From Rhodohalobacter sp. 614A (lineage in GTDB: Bacteria > Bacteroidota > Rhodothermia > Balneolales > Balneolaceae), in contig NZ_JAKEDS010000002.1 of NCBI RefSeq assembly GCF_021462415.1, positions 1,116,001-1,180,000 of the forward strand: a stretch of DNA of 64,000 bases, written 5' to 3'. Both the position numbers and the translations under genes were made by a program. The notes beneath the pieces are model-generated. The model was not told the origin of the DNA. It did not search any database and saw only the letters and a list, made by a program, of their open reading frames with translations. This document shows positions 18,883 through 28,208 of this stretch, in pieces. Each line of letters begins with the position of its first letter. Positions within the stretch are counted from its first letter, which is position 1.

Positions 18883-20337
18883 ATGGATTTTGATAACTCG
18901 GAAAGCATTATTCCAACCACTTTTATAGAGTCGCTTGAGTCGCCTGCATTTACGGATTTTCTACGATCTGTAAACCAAAAGGAAGCTCCCCTTCTATCCA
19001 TTACACTGCCAATTGCCGGGATTGATCCGCTCGCAGCGCTTGAACTGAATCCCGATTACGATGAGAAGTTTTACTGGGCTCACCCCGTAAATTCTATTTC
19101 CATTTCAGCGGCGGGAAAAGTGCGGGAATTAAAAGCGACCGGGAAAAACCGGTTTGATGAGATTACTGAACAGACCGTTCAGATTAAGGATGAAATTCAG
19201 GCATATACGGCCATTCAGCACTCCATGGCCGGCCCTTTATTTCTGGGAGGTTATTCATTTAATGATCATAACATCGGGCAAGTTTGGAAAAAATTTGGTG
19301 CCGCGCGATTTGTACTTCCCGAATGGATGTTGGTTGAAATCGGTAATCTTCACCTTCTCACTCTTGCTATTGAAAAGGATAACCGACCGGCCGATGATAT
19401 CTACCAGGAAATTATTTCCAAAATTACGGATTTCATAAACCTTGCGGGACGATTACAACATTCTGAACAGGAAGAAAAAACGCAATCGAATATTCTTTGT
19501 ACTCTGCAAGAACCGGAAGACAGGAAACGCTGGTTCTCAAAAGTGGAGAAAGCCAAACATCTGATTCAACAGAAAAAGTTTGAAAAGATAGTACTGGCCC
19601 GATCGGTATCATTTCAGTCAAAACGGACGCTGGTGCCAACTGTGCTGGCGCATAAATTACGCCAGAAATATCCGGCCTGTTATAACTTTCTTATTCAGCG
19701 GGATCCTGAGACTTCATTTATCGGCGCTTCCCCCGAACGATTGGCGTCGTTCAATAATGGCGTATTCTTAACGGAAGGATTGGCCGGAAGTATCTCCCGG
19801 GGAAAAAGTGCCATGGAAGATGCATCACTTGCCCATACACTTTTAAATAGTTCGAAAGACCGTGAAGAACATCGCTTTGTGGTACAGGCAATTGATGACA
19901 ATCTGAAACCATTCAGCGATAAAGTGGACCATCCGAAACAGCCTCAGATTAAGAAATTACAGAATGTACAGCATCTGTTTACACCCATTCGGGCGTCCAT
20001 AAAAGAAGGCGTTGAAATCCACGAACTTGTACAGCAGCTTCATCCGACACCGGCTGTTGGCGGTTATCCCAGAGTAGATTCCGTCCCCTACATCCAGCAG
20101 ATTGAACAGATTGATCGGGGCTGGTACTCGGCTCCTGTGGGTTGGTTTAATTTGAAAGGATCCGGAGAATTTGCAGTAGCCATTCGCAGCGCTCTTCTAA
20201 ACAACAATAAAGCAGAACTTTTTGCCGGTTGCGGAATTGTCTCAGACTCAGACCCGGAAAAAGAATGGAAAGAGACATTGTTGAAATTTGTACCGTTGAT
20301 GGATGCCCTGAATCAGCTTGACAAGAATTATGAATGA
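18883..20337 (+). CDS. menF: Isochorismate synthase
   Basis: 484 residues. It converts chorismate to isochorismate, the first committed step of menaquinone synthesis. The C-terminal chorismate-binding domain (about 210-475) shows KIVLAR, SFIGASPERL, LTEGLAGSISRG and the signature HPTPAVGGYPR. The N-terminal part is the divergent region usual in MenF/EntC-type enzymes. The neighbours menD, menH and menB identify it as menaquinone-specific rather than siderophore-specific. Its stop overlaps the menD start by eight bases (ATGAATGA). Confidence 0.93.
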   Translation: MDFDNSESIIPTTFIESLESPAFTDFLRSVNQKEAPLLSITLPIAGIDPLAALELNPDYDEKFYWAHPVNSISISAAGKVRELKATGKNRFDEITEQTVQIKDEIQAYTAIQHSMAGPLFLGGYSFNDHNIGQVWKKFGAARFVLPEWMLVEIGNLHLLTLAIEKDNRPADDIYQEIISKITDFINLAGRLQHSEQEEKTQSNILCTLQEPEDRKRWFSKVEKAKHLIQQKKFEKIVLARSVSFQSKRTLVPTVLAHKLRQKYPACYNFLIQRDPETSFIGASPERLASFNNGVFLTEGLAGSISRGKSAMEDASLAHTLLNSSKDREEHRFVVQAIDDNLKPFSDKVDHPKQPQIKKLQNVQHLFTPIRASIKEGVEIHELVQQLHPTPAVGGYPRVDSVPYIQQIEQIDRGWYSAPVGWFNLKGSGEFAVAIRSALLNNNKAELFAGCGIVSDSDPEKEWKETLLKFVPLMDALNQLDKNYE

Positions 20338-22033
20338 ATCACTGACCTGGAGCCTGACGCTTCTCTCCTCTTTGTATGATTCAGGTGTTCGGCACGCCGT
20401 TATTTCTCCCGGTTCCCGTTCCACGCCTCTCACTCTTGCCGCATCCATTCACCCCGGCATTCAGAAAAAAGTTGTACTTGATGAACGGTCAGCGGCATTT
20501 ATTGCACTCGGAATAGGTAAGTCTACAGGATTTCCAGCCGTTTTGATTTGCACTTCCGGCACGGCAGTTACCAACTATTATCCGGCTGTTATTGAAGCGA
20601 AGGAATCCGGTGTGCCATTGATTGTCTTATCGGCAGACCGCCCGCCCAATCTCCGAAATCTTGGAAGTTCTCAAACCATTGACCAGTTGAAGATCTTTGG
20701 GAATCAAACGGTTTTCTTCCATGAAGCCGGAGAACCTTCGGGTGAAAAATCTGATCTGAAGAGAATCGCTTATGCGGGAAAACAGGCTATTGATTTTTCT
20801 ATCGACAGAGGCGGTGCGGCACATATCAATCTGGCATTTCGAAAGCCACTTGAACCGGATGTTGATTTCTTCAATCAGGAAAAGGAAAGGCTTTCAAAAT
20901 TTTCTTTTGATACAGAGCCTGAACGGTTTTCAAATGCGTGTGAGATTACACCGAATCAAAAAATACTGGACTTTATTGAGGCATCAGGAAAACCGTTGAT
21001 TATAGCTGGGCCGGCCAATCCGGCTCATGCTTTGACTCAACAAATTGATTCCATCTCCAATCATTTGAACGCACCGGTTCTTGCTGAGCCCGGAAGTCAG
21101 GTCAGCAATGAGCAAAAAAACCGGATCAATCATTTCGACCTGTTTACACGCGATCGGGAGATTCGTAAGAGCCTTCAACCGGATTTAATTCTTCGTTTTG
21201 GTGACCAGCCATTTTCAAGTTCTTTGCTTTGGATGTTGGAAGAATGGAATGATATTCCTGTAATTCATCTCTCGGCAAGAAAGAGTCCTCAGGATCATGC
21301 AATATCTGTTTCTCATACCATCTATTGTCAAAAAATTGACTCCATTAACCTGGATCGCATTCAGCCAAAAACCGAAATCGACTGGCTTGAAAAATGGCGC
21401 CGATATCAACAAAAAGCTGGTTCTATTTTACAACGTCGGGTAAGAAAAACGGATTCTCTAACCGACGGACATATTTTCAGTTACTTTTCAGAACAGCTTT
21501 TAAATGATTGGAATGTCATGTTATCCAACTCGCTCCCAGCCAGAGATATGTTGACCTTTGGTCACGTTCATCCGAATCAATTTGTTAATCGTGGAGCGGC
21601 GGGAATTGACGGTATTTTATCAACTGCAATTGGCATCCATTTCTCCTCAAACATTCCAACATGCTGCCTGATTGGGGATCTGGCATTCTTACATGACAGC
21701 AATGCGCTGTACACGCTTCAACAAGTAGAAGATCGCCCTTTTGTGGTCATTGTAGTTAACAATCAGGGCGGTAACATTTTCAAGATGCTGCCTGTTTACA
21801 GGAACGAAAAAAAAGCCGCGCCGGGGGAAATTTTTCAATCCTATTTTGAAACACCTCAGAAGACGGATATTTCCCATCTCGCAAAAGCTTCCGGGATCCA
21901 CTATCAAAAAATTGATTCTCTTTCTTCGCTGAATAAAGTAAAACTGGATGAATTTGAAGAGGCTACCATCATTGAATGTGTCACCGACAGGCAGGCCAGC
22001 ATGAATCTTCGAATTGGCCTCCTGACTTCGTAA
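20330..22033 (+). CDS. menD: SEPHCHC synthase (2-succinyl-5-enolpyruvyl-6-hydroxy-3-cyclohexene-1-carboxylate synthase)
   Basis: 567 residues from ATG 20330; an earlier TTG at 20318 lies deeper inside menF. A thiamine-diphosphate enzyme joining isochorismate and 2-oxoglutarate. VISPGSRSTPLTLA and DERSAAFIALGIGKSTG mark the N-terminal pyrimidine-binding domain, with the catalytic glutamate in the latter. The C-terminal ThDP-binding domain has GDLAFLHDSNAL and VVIVVNNQGGNIF. The length matches MenD. It overlaps menF by eight bases and is followed after two bases by menH. Confidence 0.96.
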   Translation: MNESLTWSLTLLSSLYDSGVRHAVISPGSRSTPLTLAASIHPGIQKKVVLDERSAAFIALGIGKSTGFPAVLICTSGTAVTNYYPAVIEAKESGVPLIVLSADRPPNLRNLGSSQTIDQLKIFGNQTVFFHEAGEPSGEKSDLKRIAYAGKQAIDFSIDRGGAAHINLAFRKPLEPDVDFFNQEKERLSKFSFDTEPERFSNACEITPNQKILDFIEASGKPLIIAGPANPAHALTQQIDSISNHLNAPVLAEPGSQVSNEQKNRINHFDLFTRDREIRKSLQPDLILRFGDQPFSSSLLWMLEEWNDIPVIHLSARKSPQDHAISVSHTIYCQKIDSINLDRIQPKTEIDWLEKWRRYQQKAGSILQRRVRKTDSLTDGHIFSYFSEQLLNDWNVMLSNSLPARDMLTFGHVHPNQFVNRGAAGIDGILSTAIGIHFSSNIPTCCLIGDLAFLHDSNALYTLQQVEDRPFVVIVVNNQGGNIFKMLPVYRNEKKAAPGEIFQSYFETPQKTDISHLAKASGIHYQKIDSLSSLNKVKLDEFEEATIIECVTDRQASMNLRIGLLTS

Positions 22034-22035
22034 AT

Positions 22036-22836
22036 ATGCAGTTTTACACAGATTCATTCTACTACCATGTAACTTTACATCAGTCCAAAAGCTCTCTCCC
22101 ATACCTTTTGATGCTTCATGGTTTTATGGGAAATAGCCACGTTTTTGACTCTTTGATGGATGAACTGAAATCGTTCTGCAATCCAATTACGATAGATTTG
22201 GCCGGTCATGGGCAAACACAATCGCCGACCGATCCTGATTTTTATACTGCTGATCGGCAAGTTCATCAGGTCACGTCAATTATCAGAAGATTGAATTTTG
22301 AGAATCTTTACCTATATGGATACAGCATGGGCGGGCGACTGGCTTTCCAGATTTTAGCATCACATTCCAAACTCTTTTCCGGGGCTTTTATCGAAAGCTC
22401 TCATTGTGGAATCCAATCAGATGAGGAACGGTTATCGCGTCAGATTTTGGATGAAAAACGCGCTCAACAGATTGAATCCGGCTTTGAAAATTTTATTGAA
22501 GATTGGATCAACTTGCCTCTTTTTCAGCACACACCTGAAAATCTAAAAGCTGTTTACGAGAATATTATGAAGCAACAAAATCCGGAACAACTGGCTGCAT
22601 CTCTTCGTGGATTTGGCGCTGGAATGATGCCAGAGATATGCGATCAGATTTCAAATCTCAACCTTCCATTAACTTTAATCGCCGGAGAACTGGATCACAA
22701 ATATGTGACTATAATGACAAAACTGTCCAGCCAATTTAAATCCGCTGATCTCCATATTGCCGAAAAAGCCGGACACAGAGTTCATACAGATCAACCCAAA
22801 AAACTCATTCAAATTTTAAAAAATACAATCACTTGA
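22036..22836 (+). CDS. menH: MenH-type alpha/beta hydrolase (SHCHC synthase)
   Basis: 266 residues from ATG 22036, two bases after the menD stop; an in-frame start at 21976 would overlap menD by 58 bases and is unlikely. An alpha/beta hydrolase with LMLHGFMGNSHVF (oxyanion loop, about 26-38), nucleophile elbow GYSMGG (Ser97) and catalytic His247 in KAGHRVHTD. By position it should be the 2-succinyl-6-hydroxy-2,4-cyclohexadiene-1-carboxylate synthase that eliminates pyruvate from the MenD product. Fold is certain; the specific reaction is inferred from the menFDH order. Confidence 0.88.
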   Translation: MQFYTDSFYYHVTLHQSKSSLPYLLMLHGFMGNSHVFDSLMDELKSFCNPITIDLAGHGQTQSPTDPDFYTADRQVHQVTSIIRRLNFENLYLYGYSMGGRLAFQILASHSKLFSGAFIESSHCGIQSDEERLSRQILDEKRAQQIESGFENFIEDWINLPLFQHTPENLKAVYENIMKQQNPEQLAASLRGFGAGMMPEICDQISNLNLPLTLIAGELDHKYVTIMTKLSSQFKSADLHIAEKAGHRVHTDQPKKLIQILKNTIT

Positions 22837-22914
22837 ATCTGAATCAGATTTCCTTTTCTATTCTTTTTACCTTTGAGCTAAAATCACCCCATTGAATCCA
22901 TAAACAGAGAAACC

Positions 22915-23748
22915 ATGGCAGACTGGAAAACAGTAAAAGATTTTGAAGATATCACCTATAAAAAAAGAGAAGGCGTTGCGCGGATTGCTTTTAATCGTCC
23001 CGAAGTGCGGAATGCTTTTCGGCCAAAAACTTTATTTGAACTTGAAGAAGCCTTCATCGATGCCCGTGAAGATACCTCGATCGGTGTGATATTACTTTCA
23101 GGCGAAGGACCTGCCAAGGATGGTGTTTTCTCTTTCTGTTCCGGTGGCGATCAAAAAGTACGCGGCGCACGTGGCTATGAAGGCGGCGATGGCGTTCAAC
23201 GGCTCAACGTTTTGGATATCCAACGCATCATTCGGTTTATGAGTAAAGTGGTCATCTGTGTGGTTCCGGGCTGGGCTGTCGGTGGCGGACACAGTCTGCA
23301 CGTTACCTGCGATCTCACCTTAGCCAGTAAAGAACACGCCATCTTTAAACAAACGGATGCCGATGTGGCCAGCTTCGACGGTGGGTTTGGATCAGCACTT
23401 CTCGCCCGGCAAGTAGGACAAAAACGCGCCCGTGAAATCTTTTTCCTCGGCCGAAATTATTCTGCACAAGAAGCATTTGAGATGGGAATGGTTAATGACG
23501 TGGTTCCTCACGATGAATTGGAAGAAACCGCATTTGAATGGGCTCAGGAAATTCTCGGAAAAAGTCCAACCGCCATTCGAATGATTAAATTTGCCTTCAA
23601 TTTAGTGGATGACGGAATTGTGGGACAGCAGGTATTCTCAGGTGAAGCAACCCGACTCGCTTACATGACCGAAGAAGCCAAAGAAGGACGCGATGCATTT
23701 CTCGAAAAACGAAAGCCGAATTGGGGCAAGTTTCCGTGGGTTGAATAA
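22915..23748 (+). CDS. menB: 1,4-dihydroxy-2-naphthoyl-CoA synthase
   Basis: 277 residues, a crotonase-fold enzyme that closes the second ring of the naphthoquinone from o-succinylbenzoyl-CoA. The MenB-specific stretches FCSGGDQKVRGARGYEG (about 76-92), PGWAVGGGHSLHVTCDLTLAS and DADVASFDGGFG (where MenB has GPKVGSFDGG) are present, as is the tail FLEKRKPNWGKFPW. It lies 78 bases after menH, so it may be co-transcribed. menA, menC and menE lie 23 kb away. Confidence 0.96.
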   Translation: MADWKTVKDFEDITYKKREGVARIAFNRPEVRNAFRPKTLFELEEAFIDAREDTSIGVILLSGEGPAKDGVFSFCSGGDQKVRGARGYEGGDGVQRLNVLDIQRIIRFMSKVVICVVPGWAVGGGHSLHVTCDLTLASKEHAIFKQTDADVASFDGGFGSALLARQVGQKRAREIFFLGRNYSAQEAFEMGMVNDVVPHDELEETAFEWAQEILGKSPTAIRMIKFAFNLVDDGIVGQQVFSGEATRLAYMTEEAKEGRDAFLEKRKPNWGKFPWVE

Positions 23749-23842
23749 ATCAAGATACTGGGTTCGAGAAGCAGTTTACAGATGGAGGTCTATTGAATGA
23801 CTTGAGTTATGTTTAGACTCATTTGATGATTTATTACAGCAT

Positions 23843-26800
23843 TTACTTCAGTACATCTGAAGGGTTCATTCCAAACTCTTTCTTGAAACTGGTGGAAAAA
23901 TATCCTGGATCCGGATAGCCAACAGCTAATGCTGCTTCGTGAACACTGAAACCTTTTACCTCTAAAAGTGTTTTTGCTTCATCTAACCGTACTTTCCTGA
24001 TAAAATCATTAAGACTGATTTCACTCACTTTCTTCCATTCGCGATACAAGGTTGATCGGCTTATAAATAGAGAGTCTGCCAGCAAATTGACACTCAAATG
24101 TGGATTGGATAACTGCCGATAAATAATCTCTCTCAAATTTATGACAAGTGGATCTTCCTCGCCCCTTCCATTTTCAAGCTGTTGATGTTTCAGTACGTCT
24201 TCCCTTCGAAGTACAGCTTCGATTTGGGATAGAAGTAACGAACTTTTAATGGGTTTGGTCAGGTAGATATCAGCTCCTGTAGAGAGGCCCAATTCTATAT
24301 CCACCTCCTGGTTTTTGGCAGAAAGAAAAATGACCGGCAGGTGTTTGTATCTCTCTTCATTACGAAGCAACGTAACAAATTCCAGCCCATTCATACCAGG
24401 CATCATGATATCCGAAATCACCAAGCTGATATTATTATCCCTTAAAATTTGAAGAGCTTCATGACCTTCTGCTGCCGTTTTAACTTGATAGTGAACAGAA
24501 ACAAGCGATTGAAGATAGTCCCTGTAATCACGGTTGTCTTCTACAATCAGGATATGGCTGGCATCGGGACTTACTGAGTTTGACTGGGTAATTTCGATAT
24601 TTTCCCGAAAGGCTTTTCCATTTTTGGGCAGCGTATTTATAAATGGTTCATGAATCACTGTATCCGTTTCATGGATGTGGTGAAATCCTTTTTTCAGGTG
24701 AATAATAAATTCAGTTCCTTCATCTTTTTTAGAAATCAGTTCCACCCTGCCGCTCATACGATCCACCAATCCTTTTACAAGATAAAGTCCAATCCCGGTT
24801 CCTTCAGCAGCTTTATCTCCATCAACCTGGTAGAGGTATTCAAATACATACTGTTGTTCTTTTTCATCAATCCCGATTCCTTCATCTTTAATACTTAGCA
24901 AGATCTCATTGTCGAATTCTCTGAGTGCCAAGTAGATTGAGGTACCCTTCGGAGAAAATCGAATAGCGTTGGATATAAGATTTATGACAATATGCTCCCA
25001 CGCTCCAGGATCAACATAAATGAAGTCTTCAATATCATCCGATTCGAAAATCAGTTCAATTTCTTCTATTTGCAGTTTGGACTGGAACTGTCCTGTAATT
25101 TGACGGGTAAGTTCCACAATGTTTACAGGACGGACGGTTAGCCGCATGGCATCCGAATTCAGTTTGGTGACATCTAAAATCTGGTCAACCAAATTCTGAA
25201 GTCTCTGCCCGTTGGTATACATTAATTCGAAGCGTTGTTGAACGATCTCATCAGAGATATCTTTCGGGTTCTCCATCAAGTCTTCCAGGGGACTGACAAT
25301 CAGCGAGAGCGGTGTTTTAAGTTCATGAGTGATGCCGGAAAAGAATCGCGATTTTTGTTCGGCAGCTTTTTGCAGTTCCAGGGTTTGCTGATTGACACGT
25401 TCCTGGAGTCTGCGCTCTCTAAATTCAAGTACCCGTGTTCTGTATTTGATTCCGCCCCACAGGGCAAGTAATCCAATGAGTCCGAGAAAAAGCTTGAACC
25501 ACACCGTTTCATAGAAAAAGTACGGAACGTTGATGAAGATGGTAGCCTCGGCAACATTTGTTGGATTACCGGTGCGATGTACTGAAACTTGAAACTCATG
25601 CCTTCCCGGAGGAATATTCGTTAACACGGCCAGCCGTCCCTCTGTGGCACTTTCCAAACCCTGGTTTACTCCTTCCAGTTTATACCAGAACTGCATTTGC
25701 TCCGGCGCCGAAAAGTTAGGTGCAGAAAATGAAATCCGGATGTTCCGCTCGCCCGAAGGGATTTCAAGTTCCGTATAGCCATAGGCTGAAAGAGTTCCAT
25801 TGGAGAACGAAATTTCTTCTATCAAGGGTTTGGACGGCGGCAGCATAAATTGTGAGGGATCAATCACGGCGATTCCATTTTGATTTGGAAACCATAATTT
25901 TTGATCGGATGACAAAAGCCCGGCGTTTTGAACACCGCCGTTGGCTTCGCGGTTGCTCATGCCGTCTTTTTCCGTAAATCCCATGACGGATAACTCTTCC
26001 AATTCTCTATCGGCATATCGGTTTAGCTCCTGTTTAGATATTCTCATGATTCCGCCGTTGGAACTGATCCACAAATGCTGGTCAGGAGATTCAATGATCC
26101 TGTGAAGCGAGTTATTGATCAAACCATCATCAACTGTAACGCTCTTGGTCGAAAGCAGGGTTTCATTTTCATCAAATATCAGCCGATTCAGTCCAATACT
26201 CTCGTTTGCAACCCAGATGGTATCAACGGATTGAATATAAATGTCTCGGATCGATGCACTATTCAACGCTCCGTTTTCATCCGAAAAATTTTGAATGGTT
26301 TCGCCCCTGACAATTGTCAGGCCGTGCTCCCTGGTACCAAAGTATAACGCTCCATTTTTGTCTTCCCGAATAATCCTCACTCCTTTAAATTTCTCTGCTT
26401 CAGCTGTATTGAAATAGGTGTATGTATTTTGATTTTTCACGATCAACGTATCATGAGAACCCATAAAAAGACGGTTTTGGCTGTCACGATACATGGCTTC
26501 AATTGTGACATCGGTTCCTGCAAGAGGTATCAGCTCTTCAACTTTTTCCCAGTCACTGTCGACAAATTTCCAAAGACCTTGTCCCCAGATACCGGCATAG
26601 ATTGTTCCATCTGTATCTTCGAAAATCAACCTGACTATACCGTTAAATAAACCGCTGTTCTCTCCTGTCCACTGTGTGATGTTGTTTCCGGCAATACGAT
26701 AAACCCCATTTTCGAAACTTCCGGCCCAGATCGTATCATCGGATGATTGAACCAACGAATAGATATTACTAAAGCCGGGAATATTGTCCGGCGAAATATT

Positions 26801-27865
26801 TGAGAAACGGCTTTTGCGAATATTGATAAGTCCATCCCGAACGGTTGAAATCCAAAGAGTTCCCTCTGTATCGACGATCGCAGACCTGATTTTTGGAGTA
26901 TCTATGGTGGTTTTTCCATCAATGATAATTTCATTATCCCCGAGCCGTATCTCTTCATTATTCTTCCCCTTAAAAACCTGGAATCGTCTGTAGGTTTCAT
27001 CAACCTTGTCAAATTGTGGCTGGATTTCAAGGAGCGTTTGGGAATCGGGGAATAACCGATAAAAACCTTTGGCAGTACTGACTATAAATGACCCGTTTTC
27101 TTCAGGAATCAAATCCCAGACAAATACCAACTTTTCATTCCAGGTATATTTCTGTTGAATCGCTTTCTCGGCAAAAGAAAATTGAAAGAAGCTTTTATTG
27201 CCCAGTAACCACACCGAACCGGGATCAAATTGTTTGATACGGATGGTCATTGATCTTTCGAATGAGAAATCTTCACTTTTTAAAAGAAGGTTAGTATTTC
27301 CGTTCCTCCATTGGATCAGCCCTTCGTTATTTACAATTAAAACGGAACCGTCCGATAGGGCCTGAACTCCCCATGACTGTTGTTCAAAAAGAGGAGACTC
27401 TATCTCTTCAAATGTTTGAGTTTCACGATTAAATTTTGCGAACCCTTTTGCAGTTATAATCCAAATCTGTCCGCCGGAATCGGTGGTTATCCAGTTGCGG
27501 TGCCCGTTAAATTCCCCCAGGATCTGACCGTATGTTTTAAAGGAGGCGCCCGTTTTTATAGTCAATGAGGCATCTTCGTGAGCCAGAAAAAGTTCATTCT
27601 GATCAGACAAAAACATTCCTCCCAATCTGTTGGAGTGTAAACCCTCCGTATTTGCGGATGTATAGACTTTGAATTCGTAACCGTCATACCGTGTCAGCCC
27701 GTCCAGAGAGGAGAACCAAAGAAACCCATCCTTATCCTGAATGATCTGGTTGATGGAGTTGACCGGAAGCCCGTCCTCTACCGTGTAATTCCGGATCAGG
27801 TACTCATCATCCAGTAAACCTGCACCCTGAAAAAGAAATGCTATTGCTATTAGGAAAAGAGTCAT
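23843..27865 (-). CDS. Hybrid two-component system sensor/regulator (HTCS), copy A
   Basis: 1340 residues from ATG 27865 (a TTG at 27889 is less likely). In order: signal/anchor 1-20; two-component-regulator beta-propeller repeats (about 30-690, many LWFSS/IWAGS-type blades); Y_Y_Y domain (about 700-770); one membrane segment (about 787-807); histidine kinase with FFSGITHELKTPLS (phospho-His near 848), NLISNAIRFSP, DEGIGID and GTGIGLYLVKGL; receiver domain with SDIMMPGMNG (Asp near 1150); AraC-type HTH in the last 90 residues. Such proteins sense a periplasmic ligand, often a glycan fragment, and regulate a nearby promoter directly. It faces, and probably controls, the PID-CTERM/T9SS gene pair. 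Confidence 0.95.
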   Translation of the reverse strand: MTLFLIAIAFLFQGAGLLDDEYLIRNYTVEDGLPVNSINQIIQDKDGFLWFSSLDGLTRYDGYEFKVYTSANTEGLHSNRLGGMFLSDQNELFLAHEDASLTIKTGASFKTYGQILGEFNGHRNWITTDSGGQIWIITAKGFAKFNRETQTFEEIESPLFEQQSWGVQALSDGSVLIVNNEGLIQWRNGNTNLLLKSEDFSFERSMTIRIKQFDPGSVWLLGNKSFFQFSFAEKAIQQKYTWNEKLVFVWDLIPEENGSFIVSTAKGFYRLFPDSQTLLEIQPQFDKVDETYRRFQVFKGKNNEEIRLGDNEIIIDGKTTIDTPKIRSAIVDTEGTLWISTVRDGLINIRKSRFSNISPDNIPGFSNIYSLVQSSDDTIWAGSFENGVYRIAGNNITQWTGENSGLFNGIVRLIFEDTDGTIYAGIWGQGLWKFVDSDWEKVEELIPLAGTDVTIEAMYRDSQNRLFMGSHDTLIVKNQNTYTYFNTAEAEKFKGVRIIREDKNGALYFGTREHGLTIVRGETIQNFSDENGALNSASIRDIYIQSVDTIWVANESIGLNRLIFDENETLLSTKSVTVDDGLINNSLHRIIESPDQHLWISSNGGIMRISKQELNRYADRELEELSVMGFTEKDGMSNREANGGVQNAGLLSSDQKLWFPNQNGIAVIDPSQFMLPPSKPLIEEISFSNGTLSAYGYTELEIPSGERNIRISFSAPNFSAPEQMQFWYKLEGVNQGLESATEGRLAVLTNIPPGRHEFQVSVHRTGNPTNVAEATIFINVPYFFYETVWFKLFLGLIGLLALWGGIKYRTRVLEFRERRLQERVNQQTLELQKAAEQKSRFFSGITHELKTPLSLIVSPLEDLMENPKDISDEIVQQRFELMYTNGQRLQNLVDQILDVTKLNSDAMRLTVRPVNIVELTRQITGQFQSKLQIEEIELIFESDDIEDFIYVDPGAWEHIVINLISNAIRFSPKGTSIYLALREFDNEILLSIKDEGIGIDEKEQQYVFEYLYQVDGDKAAEGTGIGLYLVKGLVDRMSGRVELISKKDEGTEFIIHLKKGFHHIHETDTVIHEPFINTLPKNGKAFRENIEITQSNSVSPDASHILIVEDNRDYRDYLQSLVSVHYQVKTAAEGHEALQILRDNNISLVISDIMMPGMNGLEFVTLLRNEERYKHLPVIFLSAKNQEVDIELGLSTGADIYLTKPIKSSLLLSQIEAVLRREDVLKHQQLENGRGEEDPLVINLREIIYRQLSNPHLSVNLLADSLFISRSTLYREWKKVSEISLNDFIRKVRLDEAKTLLEVKGFSVHEAALAVGYPDPGYFSTSFKKEFGMNPSDVLK

Positions 27866-27905
27866 AGGAAGGTTGGTTTGAGAGAGCAATCAGCAATAAT
27901 GACAC

Positions 27906-27950
27906 GATATTACAGATATCTGAACCGATTTCAAAGTTAGGCTTTTCTAT
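27906..27950. promoter_or_regulatory. Conserved block with inverted repeat, cassette A (candidate HTCS operator)
   Basis: GATAT-TACAG-ATATC (27906-27920), then seven bases, ATTTCAAAG (27928-27936), five bases, CTTTTCTAT (27942-27950). The same words at nearly the same spacing occur before the second HTCS (35103-35147), although the flanks differ. Conservation between paralogous divergent promoters suggests a binding site or core promoter. Confidence 0.55.
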
Positions 27951-28010
27951 TATTCGGCGTTGGCTGAACGCAAAAGACGATTTGAACGATAATCTATAAT
28001 TCCCGACTAC

Positions 28011-28208
28011 ATGAAGCATATTAAAGAAATCCTATTGGCAGGTTTTATTCTTGGCTGCCTGCCGATAACTGCCTGGGGCCAGGCTCCCCCTCCTCCACCT
28101 GCAAAACCCGAGCAAACTCCAATTGATGGAGGATTATTCTTATTAACTGCGGCAGGAGGAGGCTATGCAGTCACAAAACTTAAAAAGAGGAATTTGAGAA
28201 ATGAATGA
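28011..28208 (+). CDS. Small PID-CTERM-like protein
   Basis: 65 residues. Residues 5-24 are a signal peptide (cleavage near WGQ-A), then a short proline-rich linker (PPPPP), the motif TPIDGG (36-41), a hydrophobic segment (42-53) and a basic tail TKLKKRNLRNE. This matches the short C-terminal PID-CTERM sorting signal known in Bacteroidota, here forming nearly the whole mature protein. The gene overlaps the next start by eight bases (ATGAATGA), so it is translationally coupled to the large T9SS protein. A sorting enzyme is not seen in the window. Coding status is good; processing is inferred. Confidence 0.7.
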   Translation: MKHIKEILLAGFILGCLPITAWGQAPPPPPAKPEQTPIDGGLFLLTAAGGGYAVTKLKKRNLRNE

